The notes: generated by a model from the sequence alone, not told the origin. Counted from the first letter of the stretch, positions 39,897 to 50,014 are shown. The stretch: DNA of 64,000 nucleotides from an uncultured Pirellulaceae bacterium (GCA_938036435.1 CALHPU010000035.1:1-64000); one strand, 5' to 3'. Program-made: numbers and translations.

Positions 39897-41687
39897 ATGA
39901 TGACGCAGTCGCTAGTAAAAAGCTCAGCCATGGGAGCTACCGCTCACGACCAAGGCGTATGCTTCCGCGTATGGGCTCCGCATGCGGACAGCGTCAATGT
40001 CATCGGGACGTTTAATGACTGGTCGGCCTGTGCGGATCCAATGACCCAAGAGGAAAACGGGCATTGGATCGCTGACGTTGAAGGGGCAAAGGTCGGCGAC
40101 GAATACAAGTTCTTAATCACAAACGGCGAAGAAACATTCGAGCGTATCGACCCCTATGCTCGGGAGGTCACTAACTCGATCGGCAACGGCATCGTCACCG
40201 ATCCTGACGCATTTGATTGGGGCGATGACAACTTCTCAATGCCACCGTTTAACGAACTGGTAATTTATGAACTGCACGTAGGCACCTTTCACCGAGACGA
40301 CGTCGACGAGGTCGGCACTTTTGATGGCGTGATCAAGAAACTTCAATACCTTCAATGGCTGGGGGTCAACGCGATCGAAATCATGCCGGTCGCTGAGTTT
40401 GCCGGCGATCTTTCGTGGGGATACAACCCGGCTCACATTTTCGCCGTTGAGAGTGCCTACGGCGGCCCCGATGCGATTCGACGACTGGTCAAAGCCGCCC
40501 ACGAACACGGCATCGCGATCATCATGGACGTAGTCTACAACCATTTTGGGCCAAGCGATCTCGACCTTTGGCAGTTCGATGGCTGGAGCGAAAACGAAAA
40601 AGGTGGAATTTATTTCTACAACGATTGGCGAAGCGAGACACCTTGGGGTGATTCTCGACCGGATTACGGGCGTGGCGAAGTTCGGCAGTTCATTCACGAC
40701 AACGCGATGATGTGGCTGACTGAATATCGAATGGATGGGTTGCGATACGACATGACGCTTTACATGCGATCAGTCGATGGTTCGCCCGAACGCCAAATCC
40801 CTGAAGGCTGGTCACTTGCCCAGTGGGTCAATCGCGAAATTCACGAGCAGTTCCCTGACAAGATCACCATTGCCGAAGATCTGCGTACCAACCCAGCGAT
40901 CACGGAATCGGAGGCATTCGGCGGCGCGAATTTCTCTACACAGTGGGACGAATCGTTTGTGCACCCCGTGCGTTCGGTTATCCAGACGTTCAAAGATGCA
41001 GATCGTGACATGGAGACGATCAAGGCGGCGATTGAACACCGCTATAACGATGACGCCTTCAAACGCGTTGTCTACACCGAATCGCATGACGAAGTCGCTA
41101 ACGGCAAGAAACGTGTCGTGTCAGAGATCAATGAAGTCGATCCGGCAGGTTTCTACTCGCGACGGCGCTCTAATCTTGGAGCGGCATTGGTATTCACTTC
41201 GCCCGGCGTCCCCATGATCTTTCAAGGCCAAGAATTTTTGCGTTCGGATTGGTTTGACGATTCAAAACCCATCGACTGGAACGTGGCCGGAGAAGAAGAT
41301 CAAACGATGAGACTCTACCGCGATCTGATTCGCTTGCGATTAAACATCGACGGAGTTACAGCTGGCTTGCTGGGAAGCGAAGTCGAAGTCTTCCACGTTA
41401 ACAACAACGACAAGGTTGTTGCTTTCCGACGATTCGACGCTGACCAAAATTCCAATGTGGTCGTGCTGTTAAATTTCGCTGATCGACATTGGGATGATTA
41501 CCGAATTGGATTTCCCTGTGCAGGTTCTTGGAAGGTTCGCTTTGATAGCGGCTCCCGCCACTACGACCAAGGGAGCCAAGACATCGGAGTGTCTGAAGTA
41601 GATGCCGGTCACGCTCCGTACGATTGGTACACGCATTCAAGCAGTTTGCCGTTGCAGCCTTACGCAGCAGTTGTGTTTTCGCAGTGA
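39897..41687 (+). CDS. GH13 alpha-amylase family enzyme (branching enzyme/trehalohydrolase-like)
   Basis: CBM48-like N-term 'GVCFRVWAPHADSVNVIGTFNDWS', 'IIMDVVYNHFGPS', 'MDGLRYDMTLYMR', 'ITIAEDL', 'VVYTESHDEV'. Confidence 0.9.
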   Translation: MMTQSLVKSSAMGATAHDQGVCFRVWAPHADSVNVIGTFNDWSACADPMTQEENGHWIADVEGAKVGDEYKFLITNGEETFERIDPYAREVTNSIGNGIVTDPDAFDWGDDNFSMPPFNELVIYELHVGTFHRDDVDEVGTFDGVIKKLQYLQWLGVNAIEIMPVAEFAGDLSWGYNPAHIFAVESAYGGPDAIRRLVKAAHEHGIAIIMDVVYNHFGPSDLDLWQFDGWSENEKGGIYFYNDWRSETPWGDSRPDYGRGEVRQFIHDNAMMWLTEYRMDGLRYDMTLYMRSVDGSPERQIPEGWSLAQWVNREIHEQFPDKITIAEDLRTNPAITESEAFGGANFSTQWDESFVHPVRSVIQTFKDADRDMETIKAAIEHRYNDDAFKRVVYTESHDEVANGKKRVVSEINEVDPAGFYSRRRSNLGAALVFTSPGVPMIFQGQEFLRSDWFDDSKPIDWNVAGEEDQTMRLYRDLIRLRLNIDGVTAGLLGSEVEVFHVNNNDKVVAFRRFDADQNSNVVVLLNFADRHWDDYRIGFPCAGSWKVRFDSGSRHYDQGSQDIGVSEVDAGHAPYDWYTHSSSLPLQPYAAVVFSQ

Positions 41688-41959
41688 GCGAACTGAGAAA
41701 ACCGTCGACTGCAGCCCGCTATTGCCGGCAATCTTTGACGACCGCCGGTGCACGGTACATTTGCCTGAAGACCATCCATGCTGATTGCTCGACGACCACA
41801 GTCAGTCCTGCTGGGTGCGTAGTTATCGGCAAACAAAACACGAACCGTCGCTGTTCCAAAAGCCTAAAAAGTGGCGCTTAATTTGCACTGATTGGCTGAG
41901 CATGGTCGAACTGGATCAAGTAGTGCCTTAACAATTCAAGATATTTCGAGGAAAGAACA

Positions 41960-42181
41960 GTGAATCAACAGCAACCCGTCTCAAAGGAATCTCGTCGGCT
42001 TACCAGAAAGGTTGCGGCTTGGGTTCTCCCTGCCAGCGGCTTCGCTGTTCTTGGTGTCTTCTTTCTGATCATCTTCTTCCCGCTTGGGATCATTCTTTCT
42101 CTGATCGCTATAGCGATCGTTGCGGCTAATGTGCTTTGGAAAAGCACGGACGACGTACTCGAGACGAGTGATCAGTCATAA
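41960..42181 (+). CDS. Small membrane protein
   Basis: 73 aa with a long hydrophobic stretch; SD gaggaaag. Confidence 0.5.
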   Translation: MNQQQPVSKESRRLTRKVAAWVLPASGFAVLGVFFLIIFFPLGIILSLIAIAIVAANVLWKSTDDVLETSDQS

Positions 42182-42273
42182 ATCATTAGTCGGAGTTGGG
42201 TTGGCTCAATCTTCGCCAACACATTTCATCGGAGCAAACCAGCAGAAGGTTTCTGCAACGAACCAAAAGTGCC

Positions 42274-43326
42274 ATGAATAAAATTACCAAAGCCATTTTA
42301 ATCGCGGGCGGGATTGGAGTTGCGGCATCGGTCGCGGGGCGCGCATTACTTCGACAGTCGCGACGATTTGACTGGGTGGGCAAAACAGTCTTGGTGACCG
42401 GAGGCTCACGCGGTTTGGGACTGTGTCTAGCTCGAAAGCTGGTCGACGCAGGAGCCAACGTTGTCACCTGTGCGCGGACATCGAGCGATTTAGAAACCGC
42501 TGAGCTCGAACTACGGCAGCGAGCAGCCAATGTTTGGCCGGACGCAGCGACTCGGCCCCGCGTTCTCGCTATCGCATGCGACGTGCGCGAATGCGATTCG
42601 GTCGAATCCATGATGGCTGAGGTCGTCGACCAGTTCGGCGGGATCGACGTTTTGATCAACAACGCTGGCGTGATCGAAGTCGGCCCTTTCGACGCGATGA
42701 CGGAAAAGGATTTTCAACGCTCGATGGACACGCACTGTTGGGGAACGCTGAATATGGTGCGATCGGTTCTTCCCGGAATGCGTAGTCGCGGCTGGGGGCG
42801 GATTTTGAACGTCGCGTCGATCGGCGGAAAACGGGCGGTACCTCACATGTTGCCTTACGCGGCGAGCAAATTTGCGTTGGTGGGGCTGTCAACTGGCTTG
42901 CGTGCCGAATTAGCTCACGAAAATATTTTGGTCACAACCGTTTGCCCCGGATTGATGCGAACCGGAAGCCCTCGCAACGCGATTTTCAAAGGCCAGCACC
43001 GAAAAGAGTATGCGTGGTTCAGCATTGGCGATTCGTTGCCGATGATGTCGATCAACGCGATGACCGCGGCTGAGAAAATATTGCAAGCCTGCAACAACGG
43101 AGATGCCGAAGTCGTCATCGCCGGTTCAATGAACTTCACCAGCCTCGCCGCTCGGCTTGCTCCCAACTGGACGGCCGAAATGCTGAGCCTCATGGATCAG
43201 ATGCTACCTGAGATGGGCGGCATCGGTCGCCGCGCGGCAAAGGGGCATGAAAGCGAGTCAGCATGGTCGCCATCGATTTTGACGCGTCTAACCAATCTGG
43301 CCGCAGTGAGAAACAACGAGATTTAG
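42274..43326 (+). CDS. SDR family oxidoreductase with N-terminal hydrophobic segment
   Basis: 'KTVLVTGGSRGLGLCLARKLVDAGANVVTCART', 'VLINNAGVIEVGP', 'YAASKFALVGLS'. Confidence 0.92.
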   Translation: MNKITKAILIAGGIGVAASVAGRALLRQSRRFDWVGKTVLVTGGSRGLGLCLARKLVDAGANVVTCARTSSDLETAELELRQRAANVWPDAATRPRVLAIACDVRECDSVESMMAEVVDQFGGIDVLINNAGVIEVGPFDAMTEKDFQRSMDTHCWGTLNMVRSVLPGMRSRGWGRILNVASIGGKRAVPHMLPYAASKFALVGLSTGLRAELAHENILVTTVCPGLMRTGSPRNAIFKGQHRKEYAWFSIGDSLPMMSINAMTAAEKILQACNNGDAEVVIAGSMNFTSLAARLAPNWTAEMLSLMDQMLPEMGGIGRRAAKGHESESAWSPSILTRLTNLAAVRNNEI

Positions 43327-43375
43327 ATTTCTGCAATTTTTGTGCTCATCACCAGAGATCAAATGTCAATGCGCC

Positions 43376-44817
43376 TTACGGTAGCCTGTCCGGTACCTCG
43401 ATTGTGATTGACTTCCGTTGATTCTGTTGCTCGATCCATTCGGCAACGCACTTCCGCCGCCGAAGAGCTTGATCCGATTTGGCCGGAACCCAACCGTAGA
43501 TCGGAATCTCGCGATAGCCCCATTTGCTTCTTCCCAATCCCCATTGGATCCCGCCGTAAGTCTATGGCTCACGACCGTCAAGGCTCAACCGTTCGTTCAG
43601 ATAGACGGCGGTCGCCCAAGCAGACTCCGGTGTATCCGTCCACTTGATGATTTGTTTAACCCAGTACATCCGTAAGTTGTTGTGCATCCAGCCGTCGTAG
43701 AGAAACTGAAGCTGGGCCGCATTCCACGTTGAATCGGACGTGCGACCGTGAACCAAATCATGCAGCGAATAAATTTTTTTACGCGGGTCATCACGATGCA
43801 CATTGAGCGTCTTCCTGCCCCAAGCTGGAACGTTCTGGTAAGCGGACGCATCATCGGCATGTCGAGCCAGATGGTAGTAGTACTCTCGCCAAGTCAACAA
43901 TTCGTCCAAGAACTTCCAACGTGCCGCGGAGTGCATTTCCGCTTCGCCGATCGCGATGGCGACTTCACGCGGCCCGAGCACGCCGAATTGCATGTAGGGC
44001 GAGAGTTTGCTTGTTGAATCTGGAAGCGTCGGATTGTTGCGACTCCATTTGTTCCGCGGGACGATGTTCTTGATCGCATGTCTCATCGCTTTCACGGCCG
44101 CGGGCCGATGCCCGCGAAAACCTTTGGTCGGCTCCAGAGTCATATCGACGTTACACCGTCGAATCAGCGAATCCAACTTACGCGATTTGAAGCCGGTCAA
44201 ATCATCCGTTTCGAAGCAGAGCTTGCCGGTGAACTTTCTGACCGTGGGTTTGCGATCGCCAACTGCCGCCAGTGCCGCTTACGCGGTTTTGCAATCGGCC
44301 CTTGAGCCATCCACTGGTTCCCGCGTTTGGATCGCTGATCTCGATCACGTAGCCGATGGAATACTCCTGTCTGGCGAAGCTCCGTCCAGCGCACGTCGTT
44401 TTCCTTCGCCCAATTTCCAAAATGAATGTCACGTTGATAAGTCCGATCATTCCCGGCCTCTTCGTGGCTGATCATTTGGTCGAATGGGACGTGCCGTCGC
44501 AAGGAGTTAAACGCGTCGATGACTTCATCGTGTCAGACCAACACATCCCCACCAGTTTCCGCCAACTGGGAGCGTAGATCTTTCAGCGCGTCAAACCAAG
44601 CGGCAACGTGAAAGGCTGATGTTTCCGGAGCCTTCAACGCGGAGGGCTCAAGCACAAAGACCGGCAAAACCTTCAGGCCGGACTCCAATACCCGCGTCAA
44701 CGCCGGGTTGTCGCTCAATCGAAAGTCTTTTTTCATCCACCAAACGATGTGGGTTGGTTTGGAACCTCGATCGACAGTAACACCACCTTTGGACGAGCTA
44801 CTCATCACACTTCCCAA
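43376..44817 (-). pseudogene. Deoxyribodipyrimidine photolyase with stops and a frameshift
   Basis: N-term 'THIVWWMKKDFRLSDNPALTRVL', middle 'VRWTELRQTGVFHRLRDRDQRS', C-term 'KLSPYMQFGVLGPREVA..WREYYYHLARH..WNAAQLQFLYDGWMHNNLRMYWVKQIIKWT', then in frame past TAG (43562) 'TYGGIQWGLGRSKWGYREIPIYGWV'; TGA after 'GGDVLV'; frame change ~44200-44300. Confidence 0.9.
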
Positions 44818-45097
44818 ATTCTGCGTTGACTTGACGGATCAAACTCAAGATGCTTTTTCTGACGCTGAAGTTGGATGAGCAGCAAAACGACGGCTCCGAT
44901 TATGGACCCAATCCATCCGCTCGATTGAATGATTGATCCTCCGACAAGGAAAAACCAATGAGCCCGCCGAGGAACGAGCCACCGATGCCGAGCATCATCG
45001 TGCGAAAGATTCCCATCGGTTGCTTGCCGGGTACAAGCCCTCGTGCGATCAGCCCCACGATGAATCCAAAAAATATCCATCCGATTAGCCAAAACAT
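44805..45097 (-). pseudogene. GlsB/YeaQ/YmgE (transglycosylase-associated) stress membrane protein, frameshifted
   Basis: 'MFWLIGWIFFGFIVGLIARGLVPGKQPMGIFRTMMLGIGGSFLGGLIGF' in one frame, 'FLVGGSIIQSSGWIGSIIGAVVLLLIQLQRQ' in another; shift at A5/T5 run 44950-44954. Confidence 0.87.
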
Positions 45098-45214
45098 TTT
45101 TGCGTCTCCATGTGAAACTTTGTCAAAAAATGCGTCTATCTCGAGACTTCTCGGTGAACGTCGCTGTATCGCTTCTGAGCCAACGATTTAGGCTCAAGCA
45201 CGTGGTAAAATTGG

Positions 45215-45295
45215 CTCACGCAAAGCCGCAAAGCTTGCAAAGAAAAGGGGATTGGTGAACTTTCCGAGCTTCGCGCCTTAGCGCCTTTGCGTGAG
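45215..45295. repeat. Imperfect inverted repeat, 'ctcacgcaaag' type intergenic element
   Basis: ctcacgcaaagccgc (45215-45229) versus gcgcctttgcgtgag (45281-45295), 14/15 complementary. Confidence 0.7.
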
Positions 45296-45363
45296 ACTTC
45301 GTTCCTGAAATTCCTAATGGTGTACGCCGAGAAGCCTCTTTATTTCTGTCAGAATGTACGGGT

Positions 45364-46926
45364 TCAAAGTTCGTCAATTGAGTCAATTTCCAATTGCTGG
45401 CCGGATCGAAAGATGATGTTCTTGGCCAGCGGGAATTGATGGGAACGGCTTTCGAGAAAGTGCATCAGATACCCTGCCGTGTTCGGAAAAATAACTAAAT
45501 CGCCAATGGCGACTCCGTTGGGGAAATGCAACCGACGCAGAGAAAGCAATTCCGATTCGGTACAGTAGGCTCCCACAAGAAATCCTTCGATCGCTTTGCT
45601 GCCGTCGCACTCTACTTCAATTGCCGAGTCCCCACCTCCGCCGCGGATCAATAACGGGTCGACCAAGAAGTCATCGCTGCTGGTGCGACACTGAGTTCGA
45701 TTCATTGCCAAACCGATCAACCAGTGCCCGTCACGATGCCGCTTGCGAAACTCGACGCGGGCCACGGTCATTCCGCAACCGTCAAGAATGCTGCGGCCCG
45801 GCTCGCAACGCAGTTGTAGGTTCCGTTGGCGAATCGCATCGGCGATCGTTGTCGTCGAATCGCCGCAGCTTGCCTGAGCGAACGTTGAATCTGATCTTTG
45901 AGAACTCAAAATCTGATCAAGCCAAATCGCACGCGTTAGTCGCTGGTAGTACGGATACGATTTCGGAGTGCCGTGAACTTTGCCTTCAACGTTGATCAAC
46001 CCCAGTCCATGATTTCTGTACGTCAGAGGTGCGCGCTGATTAAGTAAGGCCTTCTCGTGCACGTTCCAAAACGTCGACCACTGAGTCGCATCGTCTAGGT
46101 AGCTCATCGGGATGCCGCCACCGATGTCTAAAAACTCGACTGCATGACCTTGGTCACGAAGTTGGTCGATGACAGTCAAGCAACCGTCGATCGCCGAGAC
46201 TCTTTGGTCGCAGCAGTAGCCGTCCAAATGAAAATGGATGCCACGGATCACTGGCTGGCAGTTATCTTGATCACGCTGGCCAACGGGGAAGTGTTCTTCG
46301 ACGACCTCCATTATTTCGGCAACGTCGAATCCAAATCGCGAATAGAGACGCTCGGCATCGGGTGCAGAATTCTTACTGGGCTTGTTTGATGTCCGATGCT
46401 GAAAGCCGCTCAACCGCAGGGCGATGTTTGGCTTTCGGTTCTCCTCCATCGCGATTTTCTTGATGAGTTGAATTTCGTCAACATTGTCGACCGCGATGGT
46501 GACTTCGTTGGCGATGCATCGGTGCAGTAGATCTTCCGTTTTGATCGCCGCAGTACAGATGATTCGACGGGGTTCAAAGCCGGAAGTTAAGACCTGTCGA
46601 AGTTCAACGGCACTGGCAACGTCGATCCCACACCCGATTTCCTGCGCGGCATTCACAAATGCCAGACACTTATTCGCCTTGCGAGCAAAGTAGACTTCGA
46701 AATTTAAGTTATGATTCGCAGCGACTGACTTTAGCTCGGCGATGTTTCTCTCATACGGCCGAACGTTGATCAGGTTGATCGGCGACCCGTACTGTTTCAT
46801 CGCCTCATCCCAAGCGACTTCTTTGATCGCTGCCGACATCCAAGGCTCAACCCGCGCCGATAGCGGCAAAACGCCAACACAGTTTGTTTGGGGGCAAATC
46901 TGTGGCTCAATGGTTGTCATAGTCAA
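45364..46926 (-). CDS. Type III PLP-dependent decarboxylase (alanine racemase fold; SbnH/DapDC-like)
   Basis: 'FEVYFARKANKCLAFVNAAQEIGCGIDVASAVEL', 'GIHFHLDGY', 'FLDIGGGIPMSY', 'RCEPGRSILDGCG', 'GAYCTESELLSLRRLHFPNGVAIGDLVIFPNTAGY'. Confidence 0.85.
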   Translation of the reverse strand: MTMTTIEPQICPQTNCVGVLPLSARVEPWMSAAIKEVAWDEAMKQYGSPINLINVRPYERNIAELKSVAANHNLNFEVYFARKANKCLAFVNAAQEIGCGIDVASAVELRQVLTSGFEPRRIICTAAIKTEDLLHRCIANEVTIAVDNVDEIQLIKKIAMEENRKPNIALRLSGFQHRTSNKPSKNSAPDAERLYSRFGFDVAEIMEVVEEHFPVGQRDQDNCQPVIRGIHFHLDGYCCDQRVSAIDGCLTVIDQLRDQGHAVEFLDIGGGIPMSYLDDATQWSTFWNVHEKALLNQRAPLTYRNHGLGLINVEGKVHGTPKSYPYYQRLTRAIWLDQILSSQRSDSTFAQASCGDSTTTIADAIRQRNLQLRCEPGRSILDGCGMTVARVEFRKRHRDGHWLIGLAMNRTQCRTSSDDFLVDPLLIRGGGGDSAIEVECDGSKAIEGFLVGAYCTESELLSLRRLHFPNGVAIGDLVIFPNTAGYLMHFLESRSHQFPLAKNIIFRSGQQLEIDSIDEL

Positions 46927-46955
46927 TTGATAGCTCTTGATTCAAATACATACGT

Positions 46956-48848
46956 CTACAAAATATTTTGGTGGGAGATAAGTGCGCTGACGCGTTCGGC
47001 CCACATTTCCGGATGCGAATGGAGTCGGCGACTAAGCGTGTCATTGCCCAGAACGCAGCCTTCGACCGCGCGGCCAAGGACAAACAGCCCGTCGACCTTT
47101 CCGCCGATTCTTGAAATGACTTGGGCTGACTCGTCAACCAGTACGCCACCGTGCGCCGGTGATCGAATAAGACTTTGCGACGTCAGCAGTTTCCCGACAA
47201 CGGAGTCCGGTGCGTGATGGCAAGGCGAAGGGATAATCGCGTCAACAATTGCATCAACCTTGCAACTTCTATCACCCAATGCGACCTCCGCGCGAGTGTT
47301 ATTAACGACGATGTCTCCGAGAAGGAATCGTAGATCGACGATTCCAGCATCGACTAACGCGACAATCCTCCCAAGATTTTCTGCTGGTGGGCCAAAGGCG
47401 ATCCGCTCCATCTCTTTCGCGATCGCACTGAAACAATTCCACGACTTACTCGCCAGCCCGCAATGACTCACTCGCTGAACCAACGGGCGATAAAGTTGTC
47501 GCCAGCTTTCGGCTAACGCCCATGCTGGATCCAGTGCCGCCTGTCCATTGGCAACCGCGTAAGACCGTTTCATCGCGTGCAGCACATTTTCAGCGGAGTT
47601 TTCTGAATTCGTCCATTCTTCAAACCAACTTTTGGCAACCCCTTCAGCCTTGTTTGACTCCTTACTTCGATACCCAATGACGCTCAGCGCCGTGTCGGCG
47701 GTGCGGAGAAAAATTGGCCAAAGATCTTTCAGGAAGTCAACTTCACCGTGGGCTTTAGGTAAGTCGATGATTTGACTCACGCCGTCGAGCCACACCGATC
47801 GGAGTCGCGACGGCAGCTTGATCTTCGAATAGTCAGGCTTGGCCAGCATCGGTTTCCCCGTCCGAGAAAATGGAATGATTCGCTCGGGCTCATTGCCGCT
47901 TCTCTCGTAACGAAGTCGACCGTTTGTGAGTAAGAAATTTCCGCCACGGCCTTCTGTTACCGTCAACGCTGCATCAATGAAGGTCAAAGCGAATCCTCGG
48001 ACGGCGACACAGCTACCCGCCTCAATCCGCCGCCGCGAAAGTTGCTCGCTAACGGGAAAGATTTTGTCAATCACATTCACCGATGCTGAAATGTCGTCTC
48101 TGGGAATACCACCAGAAACGTGAGATGGTCTCCACCCGCCATGCCCTGTCGCGATTAGAACTTGATTAGCGACCAGCGTCTCCGACTCGGAAGTTACCCG
48201 CCATCGGGCTTGTTGACGGCTAACGTCGATGACGCGATTCACATGAAGTTTAAGCTTAACCCATTCGGGAAGCGATCTCTGGATTTGAGTAAAACACCAA
48301 AAAAGATACTCGCCAACGATCGAACGAGGGGCATACCCATCAGGATCCGCCAGCGCCGGATAATACGCTTCAAGCCATCCGACAAAATCGAGTCGCTCGG
48401 CATCGACCGGCGTGTCTCCAGCAGCTTGACCGCCAGTGTGCTTCCATGCGTCGATCAGTCCCGACGCAAAATTCATCCGCAACCAATTAGGCTGCCGTGG
48501 GTCGTAAACTTGACCTGCGCCAGGAAACTTGGCAGGGTCGAACATGCTGATTCGAATGCGTGGCAGATGTTCACCGGATCGACATAGCTGACCAAGCCGG
48601 TTAATCAGACTGTCCAATGAGTACATGGCCTTGGGGCCACACCCGACGATGGCGATTTCGTAGAAGTCAACGCCGTCGGCCAACAGGTCATTCGTATCGA
48701 CATCTTCTGGCCGACCAGCGACTCTATCCGCTGAGCTATCCGTTACTAGACTTGAGCTTCCCAACGGATTGGAAAGCTCAAAGCTACTCAAACCGGTTCC
48801 AACCACCACGCGTGTGCGTTCGGCAAGCTTTGACGTTAGGCTTTTCAT
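46956..48848 (-). CDS. FAD/NAD(P)-binding protein (NAD_binding_9-like)
   Basis: 'YEIAIVGCGPKAMYSLDSLINRL', 'PAKFPGAGQVYDPRQPNWLRMNFAS', 'VLIATGHGGWRP'; ATG overlaps the upstream stop (ATGA). Confidence 0.85.
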   Translation of the reverse strand: MKSLTSKLAERTRVVVGTGLSSFELSNPLGSSSLVTDSSADRVAGRPEDVDTNDLLADGVDFYEIAIVGCGPKAMYSLDSLINRLGQLCRSGEHLPRIRISMFDPAKFPGAGQVYDPRQPNWLRMNFASGLIDAWKHTGGQAAGDTPVDAERLDFVGWLEAYYPALADPDGYAPRSIVGEYLFWCFTQIQRSLPEWVKLKLHVNRVIDVSRQQARWRVTSESETLVANQVLIATGHGGWRPSHVSGGIPRDDISASVNVIDKIFPVSEQLSRRRIEAGSCVAVRGFALTFIDAALTVTEGRGGNFLLTNGRLRYERSGNEPERIIPFSRTGKPMLAKPDYSKIKLPSRLRSVWLDGVSQIIDLPKAHGEVDFLKDLWPIFLRTADTALSVIGYRSKESNKAEGVAKSWFEEWTNSENSAENVLHAMKRSYAVANGQAALDPAWALAESWRQLYRPLVQRVSHCGLASKSWNCFSAIAKEMERIAFGPPAENLGRIVALVDAGIVDLRFLLGDIVVNNTRAEVALGDRSCKVDAIVDAIIPSPCHHAPDSVVGKLLTSQSLIRSPAHGGVLVDESAQVISRIGGKVDGLFVLGRAVEGCVLGNDTLSRRLHSHPEMWAERVSALISHQNIL

Positions 48849-50014
48849 ACGAGCCCCTCGGAGGCACTGACAAGCATATTCGAGGTCTCCGGCAGACGAT
48901 CGGAAACCCGGCGACTGCACAACACGCCATTGTAGGGGACGCTCGCTTGGTCAGAGTACTGATCCGTCACAATGGAGACGGGTTCATTGGACTTGCGGGT
49001 GATGCCTGCCAACGCATTGATTTCTTCACGCGTGACACCTAACTCTGATTCGATCCAATCATCAGAAAATACGGTGTCGAGGTAGCGCGTGCCTGAATCG
49101 TGCAGAATCGCCACGCAATCTTTATCGTCAAGCGTGCTGCCGAATCGTCGCACGGCTTCCAAGACTCCGCCTGCCGACCCACCGACCAGAATCGCTTCGC
49201 GATCGGCAAGGCGACGGCAACCGACGACACAATCAACGTCGCTGACACGGGTGAAATCATCGAACGTTTGCCCAACAGCGAGATCAGGTATGCTGCCTGC
49301 TCCCAAGCCGGGAATGCGGCGTCTTCCCGGTCGGCCACCGAATAGCACGCTGCCGACGGCATCGACCGCGATGACTTTTGTCTTTCGGCCTCGCGATCTC
49401 AAATAGTCGCGGCAACCTCTGGCTGTTCCCGTGCTGCTGGTCGCCACAAACAAATAGTCGATATCGCCTCTCATCGCTTCGTCAATTTCGCGGATCGTGC
49501 CCTCGTAATGGGCCAGCGGATTTTGTTTGTTCGCGTATTGGTTTGGCCAAAAAGCCCCCTCGATTTCATTGAGCAACTTGCGAACGCATTGCCAGCGGGC
49601 CTCAAGAAAGCTTCCATTGACCGTCGAGGTTACGCGTTCAAGCCTGCCGCCGAGGGCTTCGATGATTTTTGTGTTTTGCTCTTGAGCGTTCGGATCGACA
49701 ACACAGACGAGCTTCAAACCATAGTATCGACAAACCTGCGCAAGTCCGATTCCCATATTTCCTGACGACGATTCAACGATCGTAGAATTTTTATCGATCT
49801 GACCTTGGCGTAACGCGTCCTCGATCATCTGCCGCGCGGGTCGGTCTTTGGCGCTGCCACCCGGATTTTGCGATTCCAACTTTGCAAATAGATGAGCATT
49901 GGTGTTGCTCAGATAACGGTTCAGCTTGACCAGCGGCGTGGAGCCAACCGCTTCGAGAATCCCATTTTTGGGCGAAAAATCAAATTGCAAGCGGTCGTTT
50001 TGGGAATGCTTCAT
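48845..50014 (-). CDS. PLP-dependent cysteine synthase-fold enzyme, SbnA family (diaminopropionate pathway type)
   Basis: 'ILEAVGSTPLVKLNRYL', 'KLESQNPGGSAKDRPARQMIEDAL', 'IVESSSGNMGIGLAQVC', 'GTRYLDTVFSDDWI'. Confidence 0.88.
   Translation of the reverse strand: MKHSQNDRLQFDFSPKNGILEAVGSTPLVKLNRYLSNTNAHLFAKLESQNPGGSAKDRPARQMIEDALRQGQIDKNSTIVESSSGNMGIGLAQVCRYYGLKLVCVVDPNAQEQNTKIIEALGGRLERVTSTVNGSFLEARWQCVRKLLNEIEGAFWPNQYANKQNPLAHYEGTIREIDEAMRGDIDYLFVATSSTGTARGCRDYLRSRGRKTKVIAVDAVGSVLFGGRPGRRRIPGLGAGSIPDLAVGQTFDDFTRVSDVDCVVGCRRLADREAILVGGSAGGVLEAVRRFGSTLDDKDCVAILHDSGTRYLDTVFSDDWIESELGVTREEINALAGITRKSNEPVSIVTDQYSDQASVPYNGVLCSRRVSDRLPETSNMLVSASEGLV

Noticed and set aside
43376-44817. Stop-codon recoding in the photolyase
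   Set aside because: Both TGA and TAG plus a frameshift are present; pseudogenisation is simpler
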